Source: Lytechinus pictus (Eukaryota; Echinodermata; Echinoidea; Temnopleuroida; Toxopneustidae). Taken from it: a DNA stretch of 64,000 nucleotides. How positions within the stretch are numbered: the first letter of the stretch is position 1; each line of letters opens with the position of its first letter. The notes beneath the pieces were generated by a model that saw nothing but the letters and a program-made list of their open reading frames with translations, was not told the DNA's origin and searched no databases. Made by a program: the position numbers and the translations under genes. Where the stretch lies: NCBI RefSeq assembly GCF_037042905.1, contig NC_087246.1, forward strand, positions 32,602,001 through 32,666,000, in the 5' to 3' direction. Shown here piece by piece: positions 53,462 through 64,000 of the stretch.

Positions 53462-53700
53462 TATAAAAACGAGAATAGAGTGCTATTGCCACCTTACACT
53501 GTCTGCAATCTTCAGACTGTCTGAGTATCGAACCTCGAGAAGTTGAAGCGGCGTACCTTGCAAAGTACCTTGCACCAGTGTAGGCGTGGCTTCTATTCTG
53601 AAGTTGAACTCTAGACTAATTCTAACCCCGAGGTATGAATCGATTGATTAGTAAATGATGGCACAAAATGTAACACATATGATGTATTTAAATTGAATCT

Positions 53701-53713
53701 ACCCCCCCCCCCC

Positions 53714-53749
<36 letters not shown>
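53701..53749 (+). repeat. Poly(C) then poly(A) tract
   Basis: A C-run directly followed by an A-run of about 34. Prone to sequencing error. Confidence 0.9.
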
Positions 53750-53750
<1 letters not shown>

Positions 53751-54475
53751 ATGATATTAAAAAAGAGAAAATTAGAAAAACAGATCAGTGAAAGTTTGTA
53801 CAAAATCAGAGAAACGACAAGAGACTAACACTTGCAAAGTTGGAAAGTTTTAGGGCATACACGAGTAATTCAGTTTCACATTCACTCATGTGTTTAGTCA
53901 AAGCTCATCCAAACTAATTTAGTTAATATTAAATGACGGGAATCATTATATTACAGTAAAACTAGGTACATCAATGGCTTATACTCTAACAGCAAGCAAA
54001 CAAGAAAATAGTCCTGGAATCATATAGTCTGAAAATCGGAAGTTTAGAGGACTGACGAAAGCAATAACTAATATGAAATAAAGAGAAATAAATCCTTGTT
54101 TGTCAGAAGATCTATGTATGACTAAAATAATTACCCTGGTGGCTGTTTTGGTAAACGAATATTTTGTTTAAAATGCCTCTCAAAATTGATTTGTTCTTAT
54201 TTGTTTCATTCAGCTGTTCTACTCAATTTATAGTTTAGATGAAGTGATTCGGTTTATAATTGGCATATCAAATCAAAATAAACTAATATGAAATAAATTC
54301 TAAGTACACAATATATAGGCCTACGAGTTAATTCGAGCTCAGAGGCCCGTACTTTGAATTCCGGTGTTACTAAAACAATGAAGTTCTATAGAGTTGTGAT
54401 GTAACTTTTAATTATAGCGAGAATGACGCAAATATCGTAACTAGACAATCAATATGTTCTCGCCTTTGGCACCAC
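53750..54475. other. No recognised feature
   Basis: AT-rich, unique-looking. Upstream intergenic DNA of the GGT gene. Confidence 0.4.
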
Positions 54476-54716
54476 ACTGAAAATAATATTGGGTAAATTG
54501 TTTTACCACCACGACGGTAACTATGTTTTCAACCAATTTTGGGCAGTATTTTACCCAATGCGGGAAGCATATTGTCCAGTAAGGTAAGCAGCAATTACTT
54601 TAGAATGGGAAAAAATTTCTTCACACTGGATAAATAAAAATTACCAAAAGAAATGCCCAATGTTGTTAGGACGCATAATCACCCCCATGGAGCACTTTTA
54701 ACCAATATTTTGTGGA
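54476..54716. mobile_element. GGGTAAA-word MITE, second copy
   Basis: Starts 'cactgaaaataatattgggtaaa' and ends 'aaccaatattttgtggagtgc'. Shares long words with 36,899-37,150, including 'attttacccaatgcgggaag'. Confidence 0.8.
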
Positions 54717-54768
54717 GTGCATTAGTACTACAGACCATCTTAAAAATAATGAAGAATATATTTCTCCA

Positions 54769-56198
54769 CAGTAGTGAGGGGGGGGGCACGAACAAAAATT
54801 GTGAGTCACTTATTGAGCGCTTGATAAAGCGCGCGCGCTCAATGGCCATGTACACTGACCAAAAATTAGGTAATGTTTGTAGGAATTTATGAAGAGCATA
54901 TTATATGTCTCACTAATCAGAGAATGCGAGCGGGAAACGCGAGCTGATTTTTTTTTCAGATCTGAAAATAGTGCATTCTAAGTACTAACTCTTTTTTAAA
55001 GGGGAAGTTCACCTTGACGGAAAGTTTGTTGTAGTAATTGCAGAAAAAAAAATATTGGAAAAGGTTTGAGGAAAATCCATCTTAGTTTAAACAAGTTATT
55101 ATAATTTTAATCATTTAATTTGTGACGAGCAGCTTTCTTACTTCTCGTATGGTAAAAAAATCAATGAAATTTCATTTTCTCAGAAAATTGAAAATGTTTT
55201 TTTTTTGTTTACCTTTAGTGTATCAATACACAAATAATTTCACACCCGCTCCTAAAAAGAAAATAAAAAACAAGTAACCATGAACCCTTTTTTTTCATTT
55301 TATATTACATAACATACAGCTGATTGTTTATGACGTCACAAATAGAAAACTGTAAATTATAATCACTTTCCTAATCTTTGATGGATTTCCGCAAAACTTC
55401 ACCATTATTCTTTACAGTTATTTTTTCTTCTTTCTTTTTACAACAACTTTTTCGTCAGAGTGATCTTCCCCCTTTAATCATGCCACAGATCTCACTAAAT
55501 AAGCAATGCGAGCGCGAAGCACGAGCTGAAATGATTTCAGATTGAGTCCCAAACACAGGAAAAGCCTAAGCATTTCTAAACATTGTTATCATAAACAGGC
55601 GAAATATCTCGCTAATCAAATATTGCGAGCGCGGAGCGCGAGTTGGAAATTTTTTATATTCAGAACTGAAAAGGGGACATATTTAAATGAATATTAGTAG
55701 TAATTCATGAAAAGCATAGTATCTCACTAATTGAATAATTCGAGCGGGAAGCGTAAGCTGAAAATTTTATATATTTAGATATGAATTTTTTTTTTTAGGA
55801 CTGTTTTTTAGGAATTCATGTAGAGCATACGTGAGCGTGAAGCTGAATTTTTTTATATTCAGATATGAACCATTTTAAGCACTCTAAGTACTCACGAAAA
55901 AGATACGTTTGTCACTGAAAAAATAATAAAACGTATAACTGCAAGGAGAAATATATGTTACATATTGACTTAAAATGGATTGTTTCAAGGGCCATTCAAT
56001 CCCCTTGACGGAGATCATCTCTTAAACAAGCAAATTATGTTTTATCAAATTATGATTTTTTTTTAATAACATTTCCTTTACCCATACAACTGTGATTCTC
56101 ATTCACTTCCCCTTCTATCTCCCTTTGGTCCAATTGTCTTATTTTTTATTTTTAGGCCAGTATATTTGGGGGCACGTGCCCCCGTAGTTACGCAACTG
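54769..56198 (-). mobile_element. hAT transposon with palindromic minisatellite (copy 2, older, with nested MITE)
   Basis: Left CAGTaGTG with G-run and 'gagtcacttattgagcg', right GGCACGTGCC..GTAGTTACGCaACTG: the same element as 18,111-19,869 in inverted orientation. Flanking octamers TTTCTCCA and CTTCTTCA match 6/8. Array units such as GCGAGCGCGGAGCGCGAG (near 55,627) are diverged. A TTAA hairpin MITE is nested inside at 54,996-55,477. Confidence 0.85.
54996..55477. mobile_element. TTAA-flanked hairpin MITE, GGGGAAGTTCACC family, nested in hAT copy 2
   Basis: TTAA at 54,996-54,999 and 55,474-55,477. Ends AAAGGGGAAGTTCACCtTGACG and CGTCAGAGTGATCTTCCCCCTTT are inverted. Contains TGACGTCACAAA near 55,332. 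Confidence 0.9.
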
Positions 56199-56225
56199 CT
56201 TCTTCACCATAAAAAAAGGGTTACA

Positions 56226-56630
56226 CTTCGTAATTCCGAAGGTTCTTTATTCCGAAGGTTCGTAATTCCGAAACACGTAAATTGCCTATACCTCGATGTT
56301 CGTTAATCCGAAAACGAAAAAGGGTGCGTTAATCCGAACATTTATGGCGTTATTCCGAAGGTTCGATGATCCGAAAACGAAATAAGGTTCCTTGTTTCGA
56401 AGGTTCGTTAATCCGAAAACGAAATAAGGTTCGTTGTTCCGAAGGTTCGTTAATCCGAAAACGAAATAAGGTTCGTTGTTCCGAAGGTTCGTTAATCCGA
56501 AAACGAAATAAGGTTCGTTGTTCCGAAGGCTCGTTAATCCGAAAACAAAAAAAGGTTCGTTGTTCCGAAAGTTCATTAATCCGAAAACAAAATAAGGTTC
56601 TTTATTCCGAAGGTTCGTTAATCCGACAAA
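56226..56630 (+). repeat. 42-bp minisatellite, GTTCGTTAATCCGAAAACG units
   Basis: About seven tandem 42-bp units between 56,340 and 56,610, with flanking half-units. 42 bp is a multiple of three, so both strands appear open as 14-residue repeats; this is not a gene. The opposite-orientation array is at 57,870-58,220. Confidence 0.88.
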
Positions 56631-56999
56631 TGAAAACCGGCAAAGCAGAGGCAGAGGCAAGTGGGGGGGGAACACCGTTGCTGTTCAATTGTTATGAGGA
56701 TGGGAAGGCAAGGGGGGCCGAACGAATTTTCGTTTGGGGGGGGGCAAAGCCAAAAATGAAACTCATACGTCAAAATGGGCACTTTGGTGATATTTTCACC
56801 TTGAGATTATCATTAGTATTTAAGTAGAGAAAAGCCTTTTTGAAGTGACTTCTGATTATGGAAAGATGTATATTTAGGCTCTTTTTTTCGCGAGAGAGTA
56901 TAATGAGCGAGCAGCTTGGAAAAAATTCAAAGCTGAAGTTGTAAAACTCGTTTTTCAGGGTCAATTATTCTTAAAATGGCATTATTGCGAGGTGTTGCG
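56631..56999. other. G-run spacer, no gene
   Basis: Contains 'gggggggggcaaagccaaaaatg' (56,736-56,758), shared with 57,760-57,785. Otherwise nothing is recognisable. Confidence 0.4.
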
Positions 57000-57720
57000 C
57001 GAGCGTGAATCACAAGCTAAAACTTTAGGGCATTTCAATAAGAAATGAAAATTCTGCTGTCATTAAAAAGATGTGCATCTAACTAAACAATTAACACGAG
57101 CGCAAAACGCGAGCTTAAATATACTGATGAGAAAAGGAACCTGTTAAAGAAAGCATTTAGTGACCTCTTTAGGATACATATTTCACCATTCGAATAATTG
57201 AGAGTGCGAAGCGCGAGCTGAAAATTTGTAATATTCCAGCCTGAAAACTAATCTAAAATGTATACTTTAAAGAGTATTTTATTTCGAAAAACGGCACGTT
57301 TTTTTTTTGGGAAAAAGGGAATTTCCCATTTTGGAAAAATAGCATTTCCCTGTTTTTTTTTCTATTTGGGGTACAAGTGGCCCCTGCCCCCCCCCCCCCG
57401 GGCGGATCCAACTTTCGCTAATAGGGGGGGGGGATTTTTTCACCCATATTTTCCCTGATCGGCAGCTCAAAGTAAATATGTAATAAGACCATAAGCCCTT
57501 TTTAAATAATGCGAGCGCGAAGCGCAAGCTATATTTTTTTTCAATCTTTAATATGATGCGCAATATGTTTGTGATCTTCAAAACGAGATGCCTATGTAAC
57601 TAGATAATAACTGCGAGCAAGAAGCGCAAACAGAAATTTTAAATATAAGCTCTGACCTGATCTAAAAGGGACATGTTAAGGACTTTTTGCAGTTAGCCAT
57701 GAAGACGATGCATGTTTCAA
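57000..57720 (-). repeat. Diverged GCGAAGCGCGAGC array fragment
   Basis: Units with 'gcgagcgtgaatcacaagct', 'gagcgcaaaacgcgagct', 'agtgcgaagcgcgagctg' and 'gcgagcgcgaagcgcaagct' every 110-170 bp, interrupted by a C/G-rich insertion (57,290-57,440). No hAT ends found. Confidence 0.65.
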
Positions 57721-57721
57721 C

Positions 57722-58220
57722 CAGGGGCGGCGGAACGTATTTTCCTTTTGGGTATGGGGGGGGGGGGGCAAAGCCAAAAAGGGCACTTATATGCTATTAC
57801 TATTATTGCATAATATCGTCTTACCTTGTAATGACAACATCGTTTTAGTTACCAAAATGAATTAATTTCATTATCGGAAATACGAACCTTATTTCGCTTT
57901 CGGACTAACGAACATTCGGAATTACGAACCTCATTTCGTTTTCGGATTAAAGCACCTTCGGAATTACGAACCTCATTTCGTTTTCGGATTGACGAACCTT
58001 CGGAATTACGAACCTCATTTCGTTTTCGGACTGACGAACCTTCGGAATTATGAACCTCATTTCGTTTTCGGACTAACGAAACTTCGGAATTACGAACCTT
58101 ATTTCGTTTTCGGATTAACGAACCTTCGGAATTACGAACCTTCGGAATAACGAACCTTCGGAAATACGAACTTTCGGAATAACCGAACCTTCGGAATAAC
58201 GAAGATTCGGAATTACGAAT
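57722..58220 (-). mobile_element. CAGGGGCGGCGG-ended element with inverted 42-bp TTCGG array
   Basis: Begins CAGGGGCGGCGGAACG with a G-run and 'caaagccaaaaaggg'. 57,870-58,220 holds about eight 42-bp units in which 'cgttttcggattaacg' alternates with 'aaccttcggaattacg'. The right terminus is not resolved. Confidence 0.65.
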
Positions 58221-58253
58221 GTATGCGAAAAAAAGCATATGTAAGATCCTCCC

Positions 58254-58279
58254 CCCCCCCCCTCTCTCTCTCTCTCTCT
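58254..58279 (+). repeat. (CT)n tract after C-run
   Basis: CCCC followed by CTCTCTCTCTCTCT. Confidence 0.9.
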
Positions 58280-58479
58280 TTGTGTTTCTGTTACGTTATT
58301 AAACTTGCCTTCCCTCCTTCCCTATTATCTCTTCTCCTCTTTTTATCTCTTTCTGTCACCTTTTTTCAACTATTTCTCTTTCCTTCAATTCCTTTCTACA
58401 TTGATATCGCCCTATTTCTTCATACCTCATACTCAAGCTTCATTAAATCAGGCGTCGATTATCAAGAAAAGTCATTCTC

Positions 58480-59500
58480 CCAATACCAGTATCTATCGAT
58501 TGGGAAAAGGTACACTACATAAATTTTTTTTGTACCATCGATACTAAATTAAGATCATTCTATTTTAAGATTTTTCATAAAGCCATAGCATTAAATGATT
58601 TTTTTATATAAGATTAAATCTAAGGATTTCTGTGATAAAAGTGAGGAAACAATAGTCCACCTGTTTTGCGAATGTGAAAGGGTAATTCATATTTGGCAAT
58701 CCCTTTTAACGAAAATTTCCCAAAATAATGTTCAAATAAATGGTTCTAATTTTGAAAAAATGTTCGGACTCCCAGCTGATAAGTTTATTTCATACCTTTT
58801 CTTATTTTTGAAGTATTATATTCATACATGTAAATTTAAGAATAATCCTCAAAGTTTTGCTCTTTTTAAAACATTTGTTAAAAAACAACAGGACTTGGAA
58901 TATTTGATAGCTAAGAAAAAAAAACAAGTTGCCCGCTCACCTTAAGAAGTGGCGATTCACCTTATAATTTGGTTTTCAAAAATGTCAACAGGTTACATGA
59001 TAACTAACAATGTATATTTTGTATAACAGGCTTAGAGCCCCATTTTTTAAAAATAATACTGCACTGTATTGGTTATATGGTTGTAAACATCAGTTCCCAT
59101 TTTTTCATGCAACTTGTATCTCAGTTTCCTTGATATACTTGTTCGTTTAAAAACCTCCATAATTATGTCGTCTTGGATAACCAGTTGTGTTTTTTAATCC
59201 TACCAATATTTGTTGGGAAACCATTTTATAATCATAGCTTGTATATTTTGTTTTGTCTACTTTATTTACCAAATCACCTATCTTTGTTTAGATAACACTG
59301 ATATTAATTCATCACTTTGCCACATTCCTTTTTTGGGGGTGGGGGAGGATAAGTGGGTAGGTTTTTTTTTTATTATTATGGTTGTTATTTTTTTGTGTGT
59401 GTAACTAACTTGTGTTTATGTGATTTGCAATCACCTAATAATCATTTGTAAATTTTGTGCTTTATTTCAATTTATTATGATAAAAACAGAAGAAGAAAAA
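58480..59500 (+). mobile_element. 5'-truncated L1-like LINE with 15-bp target duplication
   Basis: AGAAAAGTCATTCTC occurs exactly at 58,465-58,479 and 59,501-59,515, immediately flanking the insertion. The 3' end is an A-rich tail 'aacagaagaagaaaaa'. The 1.0-kb insert contains the LINE C-terminal coding fragment and a 0.5-kb 3' UTR. Confidence 0.9.
58548..58970 (+). pseudogene. LINE ORF2 C-terminus (zf-RVT), two frameshifts
   Basis: 'FYFKIFHKAIALNDFF' and 'YKIKSKDFC' lie in different frames around the T-run at 58,598-58,604. Then 'EETIVHLFCECERVIHIW' is the HxxxxC zinc-knuckle half. In the A-run at 58,916-58,924 a second shift separates 'LEYLIAKKKK' from 'KLPAHLKKW', which corresponds to 'KLGVHLRKW' of the LINE at 35.3 kb. 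Inactive remnant of the same LINE group. Confidence 0.85.
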
Positions 59501-59515
59501 AGAAAAGTCATTCTC

Positions 59516-60151
59516 ACGACCCGTCTGAAAAAGAGTTACGGCAAATTCAAATAAAACTCAATCGAATATTATCTCGAGTATCATCATTCTCTCCATCTCA
59601 TTTTACGGTTGATTTGAATCTCTTTCTTTGTAAGACAAGCCCCCGATGGGCGTGTCATGAAAAATCTAGTTTTTTGTTCTTATACAATGATATGCAAGGA
59701 TCAGGAGAAAAGTCACTGACATGGCATGCCCACCTGAAAGGCACAATGTGTCAATGTCATGTCTATGCTCAAGGCCAGACTCCTTAACATTCTCAAGTAG
59801 AACAACCTTGGAAATAGATATGGCACAATGTGAAGGTACTTTCAAATATTAAGAGGGTTTTGCGATAAGAGGTGTTCAATTATATAAGAACACTAATAAA
59901 GAAATACAGGTATAAACAAAGGGGTGTCATTGGTTTTACTTCTCGTCATGTGAGGATTCTTGATAAGAAAAAAAGGAGGGATCCAATTTTATAACAATTA
60001 TGATAAAAATATATCAACGGCTTAGCTATAGGGTAACTACTTCAACTGAACAGGTTTCACCTTGAGACATCTGTATTTCAAAGTCGTGTGATTTTAAGGT
60101 TAGTAACGTCCCAGGTAATAATAAAAGCTAAGTCAATGAGGTATGATTACG
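59516..60151. other. No recognised feature
   Basis: A 110-codon open frame ends here at 59,787; its first part is LINE tail and its remainder has no recognisable domain. Not supported as a gene. Confidence 0.35.
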
Positions 60152-60351
60152 CAAGGCCGTACGCAGAAAGTTTTATCCTCGAGAGCGAAGCGATCGAGCT
60201 TATCATTGGGGCACTTAAAATGCATCTTTATAAGTGAAACTGAAGGATTTTGTGCACACTTTTGGTGAATTTTGTGAAAATTTTCAGCCAAAAATTTAGA
60301 TTTTTGAAATTTCTGAGGGGGGCAACCGCCCCCCTTCTGCCTACGGCCATG
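60152..60351. mobile_element. Short hAT-like MITE, CAAGGCCGTAcGCAGAAAG ends
   Basis: Inverted ends CAAGGCCGTACGCAGAAAG and CTTCTGCCTACGGCCATG. Flanking octamers tgattacg and ggatcagg match 5/8. The interior has a 'gagcgaagcgatcgagc' palindrome and a 'ggggggcaaccgcccccc' hairpin. Confidence 0.65.
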
Positions 60352-60767
60352 GGATCAGGAGCTAACTATCGGGCCTTGATGCTAAAGAAGTCGATATAGA
60401 TATAAATTTCATGATAATGACATATCACAGGACTACGTCTTGTCAGTTCCAGCAATAGTCAAGCCAATAGTTTACTTCCATTCAAACATAAAAAAAAGTA
60501 ATATAAATCAGATACAAATTAACGGATTGACATTTTGAATAAAAGAGTATAAAATATAGCATATTATGGAAAAGGTAATAAGGGGGAGGGGTCCGCTGAA
60601 AGCATTTTTTGTAAAGTATGGATCCAAACCCCTCCCACTCTCTCCACTTCGGATTTTTTTTTCTTGATTTCCAACTCAACACGTACGATATAGCGGAAAC
60701 AATACAAATTCATAAGATACATAAAGTATTTTGATCAACATATTCAATGAGCAGTAATAATAGTATA

Positions 60768-61906
60768 CAGTGGCGTCCCGTGGGTCACGGCATGGGGGGG
60801 GGGGCACCAGCAAAAATTTTGAGTCACTTAATGAGCGCGTAAAGCGCACTCAGTTGCAAAGTGTACTGACCTAATAGAGGCATTGTAAGGACAGTGCCAA
60901 TAAACGGATATATATCTCACTGTTCAAATAATGCGAGCGCGAAGCGCGAGCTGAAAATTTTTGGTATTCAGACCTAAAAAGGGAAATTATAAGTAAATTT
61001 TTGTAATACGTACCTTTCTCGCTAAACAAACAATGCGAGCGCGAAGCGCGAGCTGAAAGTTTTGCATATATTGACCCCAAACAGAGACATTTTAAGGACT
61101 GTATTTTAGGAATCCATTAAGAGTATACATATCTCACCATAGTCATCTAATGCGCGTGCCAAGCGCTTGCTGATTTTGTTAGAAATACATCTAAACACAT
61201 GAAGCACTTGTCGTCTTTGTTATCATAATGAACATAAGCATCTCACTCCCGCGAAGCGCGAGCTGAAAATTAAAGAAATTCAGATCTGTAGAGGGGCATT
61301 CTAAGGCTTGTTTGTAGGAATTAATTAAGACCATACGTATTTCACTAACCAAATAATGCGAGCGCGAAGCGCGAGCTGATTTTTTTTAAATATTTAGATC
61401 AGAAAAAGGGTCATTTTAAGGACCGATTTTACAAATTCATGAAGAGCAGATATATCTCACTAATCCACTAATGCGAACGTAAGCACGGACAGGCAATATT
61501 TCATATTAATACCTTCATATAGGGCAATCACGTTAAGTAGTCATGAAAGAGAAACATATGTCACTACTTAAAACAATAATAACATGAAGTGCGAGGAAAT
61601 ATATTTGGTTTATATTGACTTGAAAACGGGAGGTTTTGGTACAACAGGATTATATATCTCGTTAAACAAACAATGCGAGCACCAGGAACAATAAAAGCAT
61701 AGGCCCTGGGCAAATTTTGTTTCATAAAGTTATGAAAAAATGTTTCTTATGTAATATAACATAACATAATTATAACATAATATAATAATTTCTTCTTTCC
61801 CACTACGTATCTTTTCCTTTCTCCCTCTTTTCTCTTTTCCCCCGTTTTTTTGCCAGCCGATTGGGGGGGGGGGCACGTGCCCCCATGCCCCCCCCCGTAG
61901 TTACTG
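60768..61906 (-). mobile_element. hAT transposon with palindromic minisatellite (copy 3)
   Basis: Left CAGTGGCGTcCCGTGGGTCACGGCATG and right GGCACGTGCC..GTAGTTACTG (5 bp lost from the terminus), inverted relative to copy 1. Flanking octamers ATAGTATA (60,760-60,767) and ATAATATA (61,907-61,914) match 7/8. Array units GCGAGCGCGAAGCGCGAGC are near 60,931, 61,035 and 61,358, with variant third monomers near 61,151 and 61,470. Confidence 0.9.
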
Positions 61907-61914
61907 ATAATATA

Positions 61915-62951
61915 TCTTTACAAAAAGCTCAGACCACGATAATATATCAAGCATTTTGTATGATTTCACTTAAATTCTATAAATAAGATAAAGAAAGTTT
62001 CATTCTTTGGTTATAGAGGTTCTGTGTACCGACGTTTTGAGAAAAAAAGCAAAGGTCCTATAACAGATCACTACAATACATTCTTACGTTGTTAATTCAT
62101 ATGGGGATTTCAGTGTTGAATATTGATAATGAATAAATAAATTTATAACGGGAGGTTCATGTATAATCATACAGTCGATTATACTGTTTCCAGCTAAACA
62201 AAGTAGTACTGAGTGCAAGATGATTCCATTTGTTCCATTGTGTCGAACGGAGCAGGGTATTTTAGAAGAACGCAACTCACCTTGCGGTATTTGTCTGAAG
62301 ACATCATTTATCGTCGGAGACGCGAAAGAGGACAAGTTTAGTTAAACTACATCAACATTGTATTCTCATCTTCTGTCTTCTTTTCACCCTTTTCTTCCTT
62401 TTTATTTATTTTTTTCCTACTTGAAAAATATTAGATGGCGGAAACCCCTGGCCCTTCTTGTGGAGCTGCCCCCTATGTGAAAATCACATTGACGTCAATG
62501 AATATAATTGAGGTGAATTTTCCATATAATCATCGAGGAAATGTTCAAATCATAAAAAAAGAACATCAAGATAACGTACATCTGGGCCTGAAATATACAA
62601 AGACAATGATAGGTGTGGTTCGATCGTATATAGCTTCTTAAACAATTACACATAATCAATTGAAAATAGACACACAATATTCATATGTATATAATAAAAT
62701 AAACAAAAACTAGAATCAGAGAAATGAATGCCTTTTCAAAGAACAGTAGCCCGCTGTAAAATTCAAGCCAATACATGTTGTTTGATAATTAAATAAACCA
62801 TACTTTCATAAAAAGAAGGAACATACTAATCCACTCAAAAGACCGGCTACTTACACTGACGCAACCATTATAAAAAAGGAGGGTCAAGCATAATAATGTA
62901 CGACCTAGTAAATAAAGGGCGACTTTGTAGAATTGCAGAATTTGTAGAATT
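61915..62951. other. Intergenic, no supported gene
   Basis: Between hAT copy 3 and the upstream GGT paralogue. A plus-strand open frame at 62,435-62,641 has no recognisable homology. A minus-strand ATG with a donor-like GTGAGT near 62,276-62,310 is too weak to call. Confidence 0.4.
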
Positions 62952-63101
62952 CTAAAATCCAGCTGGCTGTCCGTCTCTTCGGCTATCACAGTAGCCTTCC
63001 AGCCAACCATCTTCCAAACGAGCGATAGCCTGTACGATGGCGTAGACGGCTCCTATCGGCTGCATGTCCTGACCTTTCTCAATCAGACCATCCACAACGT
63101 C
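62952..63101 (-). CDS. GGT1: Second GGT paralogue, last coding exon
   Basis: Acceptor TTTTATAG; 150 bp, the same length as exon 11 of the downstream gene. Encodes DVVDGLIEKGQDMQ, VYAIVQAIARLEDG, then DSRRDGQPAGF and TAG; 39 of 49 residues match the neighbour by my hand alignment. The gene continues leftward in coding sense beyond the window edge at 64,000, so only its 3' end is present. A Phe replaces the usual terminal Tyr. Confidence 0.93.
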   Translation of the reverse strand, partial: DVVDGLIEKGQDMQPIGAVYAIVQAIARLEDGWLEGYCDSRRDGQPAGF

Positions 63102-63324
63102 CTATAAAAAAGATTAAATCTAGTCAAATAAAGACAATATGAACTTGAATTTTTTTTGAATGGTTATGGTTTATTTTATTACAGACGTGTAAGATACACA
63201 TTCTTTACTTTTATCTTTTTAGTAATTATATTTGTATCATAGGCCCTTATTTGTTTTTAGCCCGATTGATAATGATGTTGGCACTGATAGAATTCAAATT
63301 GAAAAAACACACAATCAAATAAAT

Positions 63325-63557
63325 GTAATGAGCCAAAATCTTGAGTGGGCTAGATATGGCGTATCGCATATAATTTTTTTTAAGTTGCGAGCAAGCGAAG
63401 CGAGTGAGCAAATATTTTGACATTTTTATTACAAAAATTAAATTTTGTGATAGATCTTGACATGATATTCAGAAAATAATATATTTCACCCTTCTCTTTC
63501 CTTTCACTTTTTTTTTTTTTTGGGGGGGGGGCGGCCCCCATCTGTACGCCATTGGAA
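63325..63557. repeat. Degenerate hAT-like repeat in paralogue intron
   Basis: 'aatgagccaaaatcttgag' ... 'ggcggcccccatctgtacgccattgg', with 'gcgagcaagcgaagcgagtgagc' inside. Resembles 41,217-41,412 and 38,734-39,405. Confidence 0.5.
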
Positions 63558-63654
63558 CCCACTATTGATTGGGGTGAGGGTTCATTTTCAATCAGTCGTA
63601 AGCCTAGATCAGTGATAAGATCAGCTCAGATCTTGGTATCATAATGTTACATAC

Positions 63655-63768
63655 CTCATTGAATCCTGGTTCATAAAAGGTTTGATTAGGAAGAAGTTGC
63701 TGGTGAATCCGCCTTCTTTCGCCTCCATTTTCAAGAGTTGAACCGAACCAGATATTTTCCATGGCAAT
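63655..63768 (-). CDS. GGT1: Second GGT paralogue, penultimate coding exon
   Basis: Acceptor TTGTTCAG, donor GAG|GTATGT; 114 bp, same as exon 10 of the neighbour. Encodes IAMENIWFGSTLENGGERRR then IHQQLLPNQTFYEPGFNE, 28 of 38 residues identical by hand. The catalytic exons lie outside the window, so activity cannot be judged. Confidence 0.93.
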
Positions 63769-63857
63769 CTGAACAATGAGCAATAAGACAAGGTAACAAG
63801 CTTGATTTTTGTATCGATTTGTTAATACATCTTTTGTTTGATAGTAGAACCGTCACG

Positions 63858-64000
63858 CTACACTGTAAAATTTTAAGCGTGTTGTTTAAGCCCGTCACTC
63901 TAACAACTATTGTTTAAACTTTATAAATAACTATTTAAACTTTTAAACAATTTGTTTAAAAAGTTTAAACAATTACACAAAAGTTTAAACAAATTGTTGT
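63858..64000. mobile_element. CACTGTAAAA-ended MITE with GTTTAAAC words (partial)
   Basis: Begins CACTGTAAAATTTTAAGCG and then iterates GTTTAAAC/TTTAAAC. Cut by the window end. A third word-type with the same terminus as the GGTGTTAA elements. Confidence 0.6.

Noticed and set aside
53216-53546. Two overlapping plus-strand frames of about 100 codons
   Set aside because: Opposite the likely GGT 5' UTR/promoter; no recognisable domain.
56286-56827. Repetitive open frames on both strands with 14-residue repeats
   Set aside because: They follow from a 42-bp tandem repeat (multiple of three) on both strands; no domain, no splice or start context. Same for 57,849-58,238.
59455-59787. 110-codon plus-strand frame
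   Set aside because: Starts inside the LINE tail and crosses the target duplication; the remainder is unrecognisable.
62276-62310. Possible minus-strand first exon (MMSSDKYRK then GTGAGT)
   Set aside because: Only a start codon and donor-like site; no matching downstream exon identified.

Overview
This is eukaryotic DNA, AT-rich, dense in transposons and with long introns. The two protein genes are animal genes. The repeat style (hAT and TTAA-ended non-autonomous elements, TACATGTA-rich flank, GCGAAGCGC-type minisatellites) suggests a deuterostome marine invertebrate, most likely a sea urchin. The species call is inference from style, not a database match.

Layout. 1-1.6 kb is a decayed minisatellite array broken by two insertions. 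At 2,449-3,360 (+) lies a complete, intronless ELOVL6-type fatty-acid elongase (303 aa). It is followed by about 11.3 kb without genes that is strikingly rich in the octamer TACATGTA and may include a very long 3' UTR ending near an AATAAA at 14,673. From about 14.7 to 34.6 kb I find no host gene. That stretch is a mosaic of non-autonomous DNA transposons: hAT-type with 8-bp target duplications, TTAA-flanked hairpin elements of about 600 bp, and a 1.5-kb element holding a 154-bp satellite with a perfect nuclear-receptor DR1 site in every unit. A 5'-truncated L1-like LINE occupies about 34.65-36.24 kb (-).

From 53,160 down to 36,522 (- strand) is a complete gamma-glutamyltransferase (glutathione hydrolase) gene. 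I resolved 11 coding exons; all junctions are GT-AG and keep one frame of 570 codons including stop (569 aa). The catalytic Thr is residue 380. Its introns contain SINEs, MITEs, an inverted-repeat pair and simple repeats. The last two coding exons of a second, same-strand GGT paralogue (62,952-63,101 and 63,655-63,768) lie at the right edge, so GGT is tandemly duplicated and the upstream copy runs off the window. The 9.8 kb between the copies is again transposon mosaic, including two more copies of the large hAT element and a second L1-like insertion with a 15-bp target duplication.

The two gene families do not form a shared pathway: ELOVL6 elongates C12-C16 fatty acyl-CoAs in the ER, while GGT cleaves extracellular glutathione at the plasma membrane. 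The most unusual content is in the repeats: a transposon that disperses DR1 sites, a higher-order (3 x 114 bp) palindromic array inside a hAT element, and several MITE families each built by iterating a different short palindromic word.
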